Program-made: the position numbers and the translations under genes
The notes under the pieces: generated by a model
What the model was told of the DNA's origin: nothing
The model's input: only the letters and a program-made list of their open reading frames with translations
The model's database searches: none
Part shown: positions 32,631 to 41,468 of the stretch, in pieces
How positions within the stretch are numbered: the stretch's first letter is position 1
Layout: the number at the start of each line of letters is the position of its first letter
Origin: Marispirochaeta sp963667435
Lineage (GTDB): Bacteria > Spirochaetota > Spirochaetia > JC444 > Marispirochaetaceae
DNA: 64,000 nt
Assembly: GCA_963667435.1 (NCBI GenBank)
Contig: OY763414.1
Coordinates: 2,294,001-2,358,000, forward strand
Direction: 5' to 3'

Positions 32631-35377
32631 AAAAACTTTTCAGACTCCCATTAATCAATATTCTGCTTATCTTGATCATTACCGGTTTTTTTGCCTACCA
32701 GCTTCCGAACACCAAAATTGACAACGATGTCCTGACATTTCTGCCTTCCGATCATCCTGCCCGGATAGCGATTGACAATCTCGAGGATCTTTTCGGCGGC
32801 TCAATGCTTATCGATGTGGTAATGGAGAGCGAAAGGGGCAGCATTATGACACCGGAAGGGATGGCCTTGCTGAGAACCGTAAGCTCAAAGCTCGAACAAA
32901 TTCCGGGAGTGGAAGATGTGCAGTCCCTTTTTACCACTGACTATATGCAGGGAACAGCCGATGGAATGGAAGTTCTTCCCCTGATAGATACAGAAAGCAG
33001 CTTCAGTACAAAAGACATAAAAGATCTGCGAAAAAGACTGGTCTCCTGGGATGTTTACCGGAAAATGCTTATTTCAGATGATTTTAGCGCAACTCAAATT
33101 GGCGTTAAATACAGCAAATCACTGAGCATTGAAGAGCGCGAAGATATCTACCAGGAAATTGAATCCATAACCGCTGACAGCACCTCGGGGGAATTCCATT
33201 TTTATACAGCAGGCACCCCGGCCATAACCGTACTGGTCAGTCAGAACATGATTTCCGACCTTAAAACTCTGGTTCCTTTCGTTCTGGCAGTACTGATTAT
33301 CATGCTGGCCTTATCCTTCCGCCGCTTTGGAGGGGTGATTCTTCCATTGCTGACAGTCATGATAAGTACTATCTGGATTGTCGGCTTCATGGCGCTTATA
33401 CAGGTCCCCCTCTCCATTCTTGGAACAATAATCCCCGTACTGATTCTTGCAGTGGGATCTGCCTATGGAATCCACATAGTAAGTCATTACTATGATGAAA
33501 TTGCCGAAAGAAAAGAGCTTCCGGACTCTACCGAACATACGGAAATAGTACTCACCACGGTACGCAGAGTCGGTATTCCGATCCTTCTGGCCGGTTTAAC
33601 AACGCTTGCAGGCTTTGGGTCCCTGACTGTCAGCCATGTGGTTCCCATGAAAGTATTTGGAATATTTACCGCTCTCGGTGTTTTTATTGCCCTGCTGGTT
33701 GCCCTGATATTTATACCGTCAGTCCTGCTGCTACGCCACTCCGCGATGAAACCCCAGAAACGGTCGAATGCAGCACAGCCTGGTCTTATCGTAGGAACAA
33801 TTTTAAAACGACTGAATATTCTTGCATCCGGCTATTCTAAACTGGTACTCGTCCTTTTCGTCCTGGTTATCGGTGTCTCTGCATGGGGCGCCTCTAAGCT
33901 TATTATAGACAACGCCCTAATCGAGTATTTTAAAACGGATACGGATATTCGCATTTCTGATCAGAAAATAAGGGAAAAGTTTTCCGGTACAAAAACATTT
34001 GACCTTATAATACACGGAGAAAACCCGGCAGACCTGACAAACCCGGCGATTCTCGATGCCATGGACAAGCTGGCCTCCCATCTGACGTCCACCTATCCCC
34101 AGGTTACCAAAGTACTCTCCTATTCCGACTTCATCCGTAGAATGAATCAGGTCATGCATGTGGATGAACCCGGTGAATTCGGTAATGTAGCCACAACAAG
34201 CTCAACAGTTTCGGAAGCTGATACCGGAGGATTTTCTGATCAGCCGGATTTTCCCCAGGCAGACTTTGGAGACAGTTCCTTCACAGAAGACAGTTTTTAC
34301 AGCGGAGACTCAGACGAGAAGAGCAGCTCATCCGATACCGGCGGAGGGGACTGGGCCGATGCAGAAGCCTGGGGGACTGCGGATGAGACCTCCTCACAGG
34401 CAGAGAACGGAGGTGTCGATGCCTACCATGCAGCCACAAAGCTACTGACCGAAGCCTATGCTTCAGGCGAAGATCTTACCATGTCCGCCGGAGAACTTGT
34501 ACATCAGGCGGAAAAACTGGTTAATCTAAACGGCGCCGCCTATGACGAAATTCCTGTAGACCCGGAAAAATATGGCCTCAATGACAATGAAGGTCTAAAA
34601 AACCTGGTAAGTCAGTATCTGCTCCTCTATTCCGGCAGTCTTGACGAATGGGCCGATGACGCCCTGGAACCTCAGACCGCAAAAATGTCGATAACCATGA
34701 ACACCACCGGAAACATCTTTACCAATGAGCTGCTGCCGGACATAGAGGATTATGTTGCAAACTACTTTCCCGAAGGCTATACCGTAAGCGCAGCCGGGGT
34801 AGCCCTGGCAGAAAGCGCGGTAACCGACCTTATAACCGGATCAGCGATCCACAGCATCCTGCTTTCACTGCTCTTTGTTTTCATCATTGTGGCCATAACC
34901 TACAAAACCCCTGTAGCAGGACTGCTTGCGGTTGTTCCCCTCGGCGTTACGGTACTTATCAATTTCGCCGCTATGGGACTGTTCGGAATTAAACTCGATA
35001 TAGCCACGGCAATGGTGGGAAGCATCGCCATAGGAATAGGCATAGATTATACAATCCATTTTCTCGCCAGTTACCGTTACGCCAGGCTCGAATCCGCGAA
35101 CCTGGCGCTGGTCACTCAACAGTCTTTGTATACAAGCGGCAAGGCAATTATTTACAACGCTCTCTCAGTCACCGCAGGATTCCTTGTTCTTGCCTTCTCC
35201 CACTTTTATCCCCTGCTGTTTCTAGGCGTACTTATAGCACTAACCATGATTACTTCATCACTGGCCTCCATGACCATTATGCCGGTGATGCTTAATACTA
35301 TTCGACCAAAATTTATTTCCGCTCCCGGACAGAAGAACCCCGGAGAGCGGTCAGATCAAGGAGACAACAATGCGTAG
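32627..35377 (+). CDS. RND superfamily (HAE3/MMPL) transporter
   Basis: A 916-residue inner-membrane protein with two equivalent halves, each a single helix, a large periplasmic domain and five more helices. Conserved stretches are FLPSDHPARIAIDNLEDLFGG after helix 1, ILAVGSAYGIHIVSHYYDE in half one and GSIAIGIGIDYTIHFLASY in half two. The periplasmic domain of half two holds an unusual Asp/Ser/Gly-rich insert at about 518-600 (SFYSGDSDEKSSSSDTGGGD). MMPL/HAE3 proteins move lipids, hopanoids or other amphiphiles to the periplasm or outer membrane. GTG start overlapping tetR; the 3' end overlaps the next gene by eight bases. Confidence 0.93.
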   Translation: MKKLFRLPLINILLILIITGFFAYQLPNTKIDNDVLTFLPSDHPARIAIDNLEDLFGGSMLIDVVMESERGSIMTPEGMALLRTVSSKLEQIPGVEDVQSLFTTDYMQGTADGMEVLPLIDTESSFSTKDIKDLRKRLVSWDVYRKMLISDDFSATQIGVKYSKSLSIEEREDIYQEIESITADSTSGEFHFYTAGTPAITVLVSQNMISDLKTLVPFVLAVLIIMLALSFRRFGGVILPLLTVMISTIWIVGFMALIQVPLSILGTIIPVLILAVGSAYGIHIVSHYYDEIAERKELPDSTEHTEIVLTTVRRVGIPILLAGLTTLAGFGSLTVSHVVPMKVFGIFTALGVFIALLVALIFIPSVLLLRHSAMKPQKRSNAAQPGLIVGTILKRLNILASGYSKLVLVLFVLVIGVSAWGASKLIIDNALIEYFKTDTDIRISDQKIREKFSGTKTFDLIIHGENPADLTNPAILDAMDKLASHLTSTYPQVTKVLSYSDFIRRMNQVMHVDEPGEFGNVATTSSTVSEADTGGFSDQPDFPQADFGDSSFTEDSFYSGDSDEKSSSSDTGGGDWADAEAWGTADETSSQAENGGVDAYHAATKLLTEAYASGEDLTMSAGELVHQAEKLVNLNGAAYDEIPVDPEKYGLNDNEGLKNLVSQYLLLYSGSLDEWADDALEPQTAKMSITMNTTGNIFTNELLPDIEDYVANYFPEGYTVSAAGVALAESAVTDLITGSAIHSILLSLLFVFIIVAITYKTPVAGLLAVVPLGVTVLINFAAMGLFGIKLDIATAMVGSIAIGIGIDYTIHFLASYRYARLESANLALVTQQSLYTSGKAIIYNALSVTAGFLVLAFSHFYPLLFLGVLIALTMITSSLASMTIMPVMLNTIRPKFISAPGQKNPGERSDQGDNNA

Positions 35378-36149
35378 GAAACTGTCAATTCTGGCCGCGC
35401 TTATAGCAAGCGTACTACCCGCTTTTGCCCAGGACGGCAGAGCGATTATGGAAAAACTCGATGCCGCTAATGACCCGTCCACTACCCATGCCCTAATTAA
35501 GATGGAACTTATCGATACCGACGGATCCGTCAAGGACCGGGTAATAGAAGAGTGGAGTGCCGACGACAATCAGGAACTAACCCATAGTGTTATGGTCTTC
35601 CATACGCCGGCATCAGTACAGAACACCCGGTTTCTGGTTGCCGAAAATGATGGCCGAGACGACGACCAGTGGATATATCTGCCGGCACTGAGAAAAGTAC
35701 GCCGTATAGCTTCATCGGAAGGCGGGGATTCCTTCATGGGAACCGAGTTCAGTTACGACGATATGAAAAGCAAGGATATTGACGAGTACAAACATACCTA
35801 CCTGCGGGACGAAAAAGCCCAGGGCTACGACTGCACAGTAATTGAATCCATACCCCTCCCGGACACGGACTCTCAGTACAGCAAGGTTATCCACTGGGTT
35901 ACCAAGGACGAAGAGATCATGAGCGATGTAAAAATGGAGCTGTATGATAAGAATGGGAATCTGTTCAAAGTCTTTACCGTGGAAGTGTTGGAAAACATCG
36001 ACGGATACTGGACCCCCATGAATGTAATCATGAAAAACGTGCAGAACGGGAAATCCACCAGACTTACACAGGAAAAGATCGAACTGGATAAACCGGTAAA
36101 TCCCCGCCGCTTTACAAGCCGGTATCTGCAGACAGGACGCACTGAATAA
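35370..36149 (+). CDS. LolA-like outer-membrane lipoprotein-sorting family protein
   Basis: A 259-residue periplasmic protein with signal peptide (1-20, ending LPAFA). The family hallmark for this LolA-like group is visible: QWIYLPALRKVRRIASSEGG followed by FMGTEFSYDDM, then CTVIESIPLP and a C-terminal MNVIMKNVQNGKSTRL strand. The fold is a half-open beta barrel that shields a lipid. It is a common partner of MMPL/HAE3 transporters and would carry the exported lipid across the periplasm. It overlaps the transporter gene, and the barrel gene follows after 18 bp. Confidence 0.88.
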   Translation: MRRKLSILAALIASVLPAFAQDGRAIMEKLDAANDPSTTHALIKMELIDTDGSVKDRVIEEWSADDNQELTHSVMVFHTPASVQNTRFLVAENDGRDDDQWIYLPALRKVRRIASSEGGDSFMGTEFSYDDMKSKDIDEYKHTYLRDEKAQGYDCTVIESIPLPDTDSQYSKVIHWVTKDEEIMSDVKMELYDKNGNLFKVFTVEVLENIDGYWTPMNVIMKNVQNGKSTRLTQEKIELDKPVNPRRFTSRYLQTGRTE

Positions 36150-36167
36150 ATAATCCGGGAGGAGTCA

Positions 36168-37487
36168 ATGAGAATTAACAGAACAGTTTTCCTGCTGATA
36201 ATTGCACTTACTGTCGGAGGAACATTCCTCTGGAGTCAGGACGACAGCTTCGACGACGGATCATTCTTTCAGGAAATAACCGACGGAAGTGGATCAGCTT
36301 CGTCCGGAGATGCCGCTGCACCGGCCAGTAATCTGGACATAAGCGGAACCGCGGAACTTACAAGCCGCTACACCCTCGACTACGACATCCCTGGAGACTC
36401 TCCGGTCTCTCCTGTCCCGTCACTTGATCTGACCCTGGACTACACAGGCAAGAACGCCGATGTCCATGCCACAGTCAGTGCCGAACAGGATCCAGGAGAA
36501 GACACCCCGGAAGGCAGTATTGATGAACTCTACATCCGCTACTATGCGTCAGGATTCGATATGGAAGCCGGCTATATGAAGGTAGTCTGGGGCCCGGGAG
36601 ACAAGATCCATTCCATCGACGTACTGAACTCCACGGACTACAGTGATTTTATCAATCCCGACTATATAGACCGCCGCAGGGCGGAACCCATGATAAAAAT
36701 GAACTTTTCCGTAAACGACGGGCTGCTGGAAGCGGTCTACCTTCCGGTATTTGCTCCGGATACCATAATAACCGGCAACGAATGGCAGACAGCCCAAGCT
36801 ACTGCTATAGATGCAGCAGTTACTGGCGGCGCTTCTGTTGAAGACACCGCGGACCTGGAACACAGCGGCTTCGCCGTCCGCTACAGCAAGACCATCGGCC
36901 CCGCCGACCTGGGAGCGGTCTACTATATGGGCAACTACCGCCAGCCGACGGTAAACCCGACGGATTATTCGATTACCTATGACCGGGTGCAGATGGTGGG
37001 GGTAGACGGCGCCGGAGTGGTCGGCGGATTCAACCTGCGCTCGGAAGCAGGCTGGTACATGACCGACGACTTAAAAGGCGACGATCCTGACATCAGAAAC
37101 AGCGAATTCCGCTGGGTTGGGGGATTCGACGTCGAACTTCCTGTTACGGGCTGGAACTTCAACATCCAGGAAACGGGGACGTTGATTCTCCAGTACGATA
37201 AGATCGGTGACACTGGCGATGCGCAGTCGAATTATGATCAGACAAGCAATATGCTGATCATTCGTCTGTCCGACTCCTGGAACGGCGACACCGTCAGCCC
37301 TGAGCTTACCGGAATATGGGGTCTCGAGTACGGCGACTGGCTCATAAAGCCGTCTCTGGACATAGACGTGGACGACGACTTCACTATTTCCGGTTCCGCC
37401 GGTATTTACGGCGGCGACAGCGGTGGTCTCCTGGGTCAGTTTGACAACAACGACTATATCGAAATCGCACTGGAATACAATTTCTGA
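36168..37487 (+). CDS. Outer-membrane beta-barrel protein of the export set
   Basis: A 439-residue exported protein with signal peptide (about 1-24, ending in LWSQ) and a low-complexity Asp/Ser/Gly segment. A long run of alternating strands follows, ending in DNNDYIEIALEYNF; a terminal Phe after alternating hydrophobic residues is the usual sign for outer-membrane barrel insertion. The body (GYMKVVWGPGDKIHSIDVLN) recalls DUF1302-like barrels found beside MMPL transporters. GGGAGGAG precedes the ATG. It is the last gene before a strong terminator and would be the outer-membrane exit or acceptor. Confidence 0.8.
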   Translation: MRINRTVFLLIIALTVGGTFLWSQDDSFDDGSFFQEITDGSGSASSGDAAAPASNLDISGTAELTSRYTLDYDIPGDSPVSPVPSLDLTLDYTGKNADVHATVSAEQDPGEDTPEGSIDELYIRYYASGFDMEAGYMKVVWGPGDKIHSIDVLNSTDYSDFINPDYIDRRRAEPMIKMNFSVNDGLLEAVYLPVFAPDTIITGNEWQTAQATAIDAAVTGGASVEDTADLEHSGFAVRYSKTIGPADLGAVYYMGNYRQPTVNPTDYSITYDRVQMVGVDGAGVVGGFNLRSEAGWYMTDDLKGDDPDIRNSEFRWVGGFDVELPVTGWNFNIQETGTLILQYDKIGDTGDAQSNYDQTSNMLIIRLSDSWNGDTVSPELTGIWGLEYGDWLIKPSLDIDVDDDFTISGSAGIYGGDSGGLLGQFDNNDYIEIALEYNF

Positions 37488-37501
37488 AACCAGTTCTTGA
37501 G

Positions 37502-37525
37502 GCTTAATCTCCATTAAGCTTTTTT
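37502..37525 (+). terminator. Intrinsic terminator of the tetR-MMPL-barrel operon
   Basis: GCTTAAT (37502-37508), loop CTCC, ATTAAGC (37513-37519), then six T residues. Confidence 0.85.
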
Positions 37526-37532
37526 ATATTCG

Positions 37533-37562
37533 CCGGCGGAGGGGGTGCGAGCCCTCCGCCGG
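37533..37562. other. Second, GC-rich hairpin
   Basis: A perfect 11-bp stem (37533-37543 with 37552-37562, all but one pair G-C) closes an 8-base loop. It follows the terminator by seven bases. There is only a short pyrimidine tail, so it is a backup terminator or a mRNA-end stabiliser. Confidence 0.6.
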
Positions 37563-37584
37563 TCCTTTCTGCCTCCGACTTATC

Positions 37585-37613
37585 TTGAAATTATACCCCT
37601 GTACTGGTACAAA
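37585..37613 (+). promoter_or_regulatory. Probable thrH promoter
   Basis: TTGAAA (37585-37590) and TACAAA (37608-37613) with a 17-base spacer, in the gap after the terminators. Confidence 0.4.
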
Positions 37614-37650
37614 AAGACAGTAATTTTCTTCAAGCAAGAAGGAGTGTTCA

Positions 37651-38265
37651 ATGCGTATTGTCTGTCTCGACCTGGAAGGTGTTCTAATTCCTGAAATCTG
37701 GATCAATGTGGCTGAAAAAACCGGAATAGAAGAGCTGAGGCTGACAACCCGGGATATCCCTGATTACGATGAACTCATGACCAGGAGACTCGGCATCCTT
37801 GATGAGCACAACCTCAAACTGAAGGATATTCAGGATGTAATAGCTGAGATGAGCCCCCTAAAAGGAGCATATGAGTTCCTTGAATCCCTTCGCGCAGAAT
37901 ACCAGGTGATCATTCTTTCCGACACCTTCGAGCAGTTTGCGTCTCCCCTTATGCGGCAGCTGGACTGGCCGACACTTTTCTGCAATACCCTGGAGGTTTC
38001 CGACGATAACCGGGTTACAGGCTATGTACTGCGCCAGAAGGATGGTAAACGCAAGGCGGTGGAAGCACTGAAAAGCCTTAATATGCATATCGTAGCCTCC
38101 GGTGATTCCTATAATGATCTCACCATGCTCCTTAACGCCCATGCAGGCATCCTCTTCTGCCCTCCGGAAAGTATAATACAGGAGTACCCCGATCTTCCGG
38201 TAACCAGGGAGTATACTGATCTCCGCCGTGAGATTGATAAGGGATTCAGCAGTATCAGGTCTTAA
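37651..38265 (+). CDS. thrH: ThrH-type phosphoserine phosphatase/homoserine phosphotransferase
   Basis: A 204-residue HAD-superfamily enzyme. Motif I reads LDLEGVLIPEIW, with Glu in the place usually held by the second Asp, as in ThrH. Motif II is ILSDTFEQFASPL and motif III/IV ASGDSYNDLTML. ThrH hydrolyses phosphoserine and can transfer its phosphate to homoserine, so it may serve serine or threonine synthesis. AGAAGGAG precedes the ATG. It appears monocistronic, with terminators in front and the next gene 105 bp away. Confidence 0.88.
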   Translation: MRIVCLDLEGVLIPEIWINVAEKTGIEELRLTTRDIPDYDELMTRRLGILDEHNLKLKDIQDVIAEMSPLKGAYEFLESLRAEYQVIILSDTFEQFASPLMRQLDWPTLFCNTLEVSDDNRVTGYVLRQKDGKRKAVEALKSLNMHIVASGDSYNDLTMLLNAHAGILFCPPESIIQEYPDLPVTREYTDLRREIDKGFSSIRS

Positions 38266-38370
38266 GATGTACAGGAATTTGCATAGTTCCCACAATTGCT
38301 GATATTATAGCCGAAGTATGTCAAACTCCGGGAAGTAATCCGGAATGAAGTTAAATATGTGAGGACCAAC

Positions 38371-40893
38371 GTGCGCGAATCCACCATTCTGCTTTTGTTG
38401 TCCACCTTTTTATTCCTGCCGCTGATGCATCTGCAGGCAGGAGGACAGCAGGAGATCAACACAGCCCAACTGGCCGCCGCTGCTGCCCAGCAGACGTCGG
38501 AGCTGTATGTTTTCTCCGACCCCACCGTCAGCGAAGCGCTGCTCTCTCCCAACGGAGATAAATTCCTGGATAAAACAGGAATCGGTTTTTCCCTGAAAAC
38601 AATGCCGGGAACCGTACCGGCAGCGGATGCTGTCTTCGGTATAAGTATTGCCGGCCCCGACGGGAAGGAGGTTTTCCGCACTACCAGCTCCAGTATTCCC
38701 GCTCCAGGATACAGGAGCCACTTTGACCTGACCTGGGATGGTGCCGATCAGGAACGGAGAGCACTTCCCGACGGTCTTTATACACCAAGGCTTTTCGTTT
38801 ACCGGGAAGGGAAAATTGCAGCTTCCCTCATACTTGATCCGGTAGAACTTGACAGTACCCCTCCGCAGATAGAGTTTATCCATCCCGACAACCTCCTGTT
38901 CAGTCCCAACGGCGACGGTTTGGATGAAACACTGACAATAAGCCATGCAGGGGAAGCTGCGGACTGGACAGCATTCCTGATAGATAAAAACAAGGATATT
39001 GTCCGCCAGTACGCCTGGAAAAATCAGCTGCCTGGAACAATAACTCTTGACGGTACCGATGACAGTGGTCGCAAGCTCAGAGACGGCCTCTATTTCTATA
39101 AAATCAGCGGAAAAGACAAGGCAGGGAACTTCACCGGCGAAATCCTCCTGGAAGGCATCGAAATTGATTCAACCCTTCCCGAGCTGGAACTATCCGTGAA
39201 CTATCCAGCCTTCTCTCCCAATAGCGACGGGTATCAGGATACCGTCCTGGCAATCCCCCAGTTTACCTACCGAGACAGGGTTGTGGACTGGCAGGGAAGC
39301 GTGGAGGGTAGAGACACCCCCTTCAGTCAAAGTTTCCGGGGCCGTAAAAAAGACCCCTTCCCTTTCAGTTTCAAAGGCCTGAGCGATACCGGCACTCCTC
39401 TGCCGGAAGGAATCTACCGCATAACCTACAGCCTGACCTACCGCAACGGGATTCAGTTGACCCGATCGGTGGATGTCGAAATCGACCTCACCTTCCCGGA
39501 TGTGGATATCCGCTACGAAGACCGCTTCACCCCCAATCAGGACTTCAATAATGATGAGGAAGACATTGTCATGTCCTCCGACGAAGGGATAACCTTCCGG
39601 GGAGAAATTGTAAACCAGCAGGGTAAGGCACTGAAGGTCTTTTCCGCCATCGGGACTTCGGCAGCAGTTTCATGGGACGGCTCAGACCAGTTCGGCGACC
39701 CGGTACCGGACGGAACATACTATCTGGCAGGCCGCTACCAGGACCCCGCCGGTAACGGTGCAAACCTAAATCCACCCTACTCAATACAGGTCGACTCCAG
39801 ACCGACCGGGATCGACATGCAGATTCCATCGGGGTTCTCCCCCAACAAGGATGATACAGACGATCTTCTGCCGGTGTGTATTATCCATGATGTTCCCAAT
39901 ATCCTTAAGACCTGGAAGATAACATTCGAGTCGGAAGAGGGTGCAAAAATACAATCCTACTCGGGGGAAGACAGTATTCCGGACACGGTATTCTGGGATG
40001 GCTCCGTTGCCGGAAAAACCGGCGTCACTGCGGAGGACGGCCGCTACCTGGCAAGGCTCTCCCTCACGTACAAAGACCGCAGGCCTGTGGAATTCCTCTC
40101 CCGGCCCTTTCTGCTGGATACGCACCCGCCCCGCATACGCCTTCAGGTTTCGCCAGCTAATTTTGAACGGGGAACCGACCGGGTTTTCGGAACCGTACCC
40201 ATTACTATCGGTGCTGAAGACGAATCGGATGTAGGCTACTGGATCCTGGATATCAAGAACCGTGAGGGAGAAATTGTCCGCAGCTATGAAGGTGACGGTG
40301 ATCCCCGGGAACATATCTGGTGGAACGGCAGGGACAATGAAGACAAACCCGTGGAAGATCCTGATCAATACACCTTCCAGGTAACAGTAATTGATACCCT
40401 CGGCAACAAGGGAGTGCTGCAGGAAGACCATGATATTGATGTGGTGGTTATCTGGAAAGACGGAAAATATTATCTTCTGGTTCCGAATATTATATTCGGC
40501 GCCTACAAGCACGATATAGATTCAGCAGGCCAGGAAATGCTCAAACGCAACCGGGAAACCCTGCGCAAGGTACTGAAGGCTTTCACCAGATACCCGGACC
40601 GCAGCCTTACCCTTGAAGGTCATGCCCTCAATATCTACCGGGGCGGGCCGAGAGAAGAGGCGGAAGAAGCGATTCTCGGCCCCCTGACACAGCGCAGGGC
40701 GGAAACAGTGAGAGATGAGCTTGTAAGCATGGGCTTTGATCCTGATAGAATATCCGTCGAATTCTTCGGCGGCAGGAACCCCATGGCCCCGGTCGATGAT
40801 TTACAGGTACGTTGGAAAAACCGCAGGGTAGAGTTTGTCATGTCCGGCGAAGAACCGGTTCCACCTCCTGAAGTAGCGGGTAACAGTGAATGA
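38371..40893 (+). CDS. Exported Ig-like-repeat protein with C-terminal OmpA domain
   Basis: An 840-residue protein with signal peptide (about 1-23, ending HLQA) and then GGQQE. Four or more FlgD/gliding-motility-type Ig modules follow, marked by SPNGDGLDETL, SPNSDGYQDTV, TPNQDFNNDEEDI and SPNKDDTDDLL, each followed by a W-x-G and DGTDDSG-like turn. The C-terminal OmpA-like domain (LTLEGHALNIY, LTQRRAETVRDELVSMGFDP, WKNRRVEFVM) should bind peptidoglycan. It is likely a periplasmic scaffold linking the wall to the outer sheath. The GTG at 38371 has GAGG six bases upstream. The next gene overlaps by four bases. Confidence 0.86.
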   Translation: MRESTILLLLSTFLFLPLMHLQAGGQQEINTAQLAAAAAQQTSELYVFSDPTVSEALLSPNGDKFLDKTGIGFSLKTMPGTVPAADAVFGISIAGPDGKEVFRTTSSSIPAPGYRSHFDLTWDGADQERRALPDGLYTPRLFVYREGKIAASLILDPVELDSTPPQIEFIHPDNLLFSPNGDGLDETLTISHAGEAADWTAFLIDKNKDIVRQYAWKNQLPGTITLDGTDDSGRKLRDGLYFYKISGKDKAGNFTGEILLEGIEIDSTLPELELSVNYPAFSPNSDGYQDTVLAIPQFTYRDRVVDWQGSVEGRDTPFSQSFRGRKKDPFPFSFKGLSDTGTPLPEGIYRITYSLTYRNGIQLTRSVDVEIDLTFPDVDIRYEDRFTPNQDFNNDEEDIVMSSDEGITFRGEIVNQQGKALKVFSAIGTSAAVSWDGSDQFGDPVPDGTYYLAGRYQDPAGNGANLNPPYSIQVDSRPTGIDMQIPSGFSPNKDDTDDLLPVCIIHDVPNILKTWKITFESEEGAKIQSYSGEDSIPDTVFWDGSVAGKTGVTAEDGRYLARLSLTYKDRRPVEFLSRPFLLDTHPPRIRLQVSPANFERGTDRVFGTVPITIGAEDESDVGYWILDIKNREGEIVRSYEGDGDPREHIWWNGRDNEDKPVEDPDQYTFQVTVIDTLGNKGVLQEDHDIDVVVIWKDGKYYLLVPNIIFGAYKHDIDSAGQEMLKRNRETLRKVLKAFTRYPDRSLTLEGHALNIYRGGPREEAEEAILGPLTQRRAETVRDELVSMGFDPDRISVEFFGGRNPMAPVDDLQVRWKNRRVEFVMSGEEPVPPPEVAGNSE

Positions 40894-41468
40894 TACAAAA
40901 AGCCGCAGTTCGGCGGGTCAGGTTTATGCTCTACTTTTTCCTGATCTTCACCCTGACCAGCTGCGCCAATAACGAATACCGTGAACTTGATCTTGTCCGC
41001 AGACAGATCCGCTCTGTTCTGGAGCTGCCGTCCTACGAGCACGTCTATCATGAAGTAATATACCTTGGAGAGGAGAGCAGTTTCCTTGGAATAAAAACCA
41101 GGGACAAGCGGCTGCTCTTCTCCCTGGATATGCATGTCCAGGCGGGAATTGAACTTGATAAAGGAATCCGGCTTATTCCGGGGAAAAAAGGCAGCCTTAA
41201 TGTACAGCTGCCTCCTCCCTCCATCCTGCTGATTGATGCCGATGAAGAGAGTATTCATCAGTATTTCATTCTTGAACGGGGCAGTGCAATAACCCAGACC
41301 GATTTCTACCGGGAGATAGAGGCCAGCAAAGCCTCCATAATGGAAGACTCCCTGAAAAGGGGGATTCTCCAGAAAGCCCGGGAAAACGCCCGGGATATGG
41401 TACGGTCTATTCTGCTGGGTGCAGGCTTCTCGGACATCCGCTTTCTTGAAACCGGGAGCGCATCATGA
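40890..41468 (+). CDS. DUF4230-like lipoprotein
   Basis: A 192-residue protein of unknown function. It has an N-terminal membrane or signal segment (MLYFFLIFTLTSC, a lipobox-like ending) and a DUF4230-like body: KRLLFSLDMHVQAGIELDKG, then a LNVQLPPPSILLIDADEESI strand pair and the C-terminal helix KARENARDMVRSILLGAGF. DUF4230 proteins are usually membrane-bound and uncharacterised. It is coupled to the Ig/OmpA gene upstream and to a second DUF4230-like gene downstream by four-base overlaps. Confidence 0.68.
   Translation: MIQKAAVRRVRFMLYFFLIFTLTSCANNEYRELDLVRRQIRSVLELPSYEHVYHEVIYLGEESSFLGIKTRDKRLLFSLDMHVQAGIELDKGIRLIPGKKGSLNVQLPPPSILLIDADEESIHQYFILERGSAITQTDFYREIEASKASIMEDSLKRGILQKARENARDMVRSILLGAGFSDIRFLETGSAS

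Noticed and set aside
32627..35377. SecDF or a classic HAE1 (AcrB-type) pump
   Set aside because: Length, two-fold 1+5 helix plan, the GIGIDYTIHFLASY segment and absence of a membrane fusion protein point to the HAE3/MMPL group.
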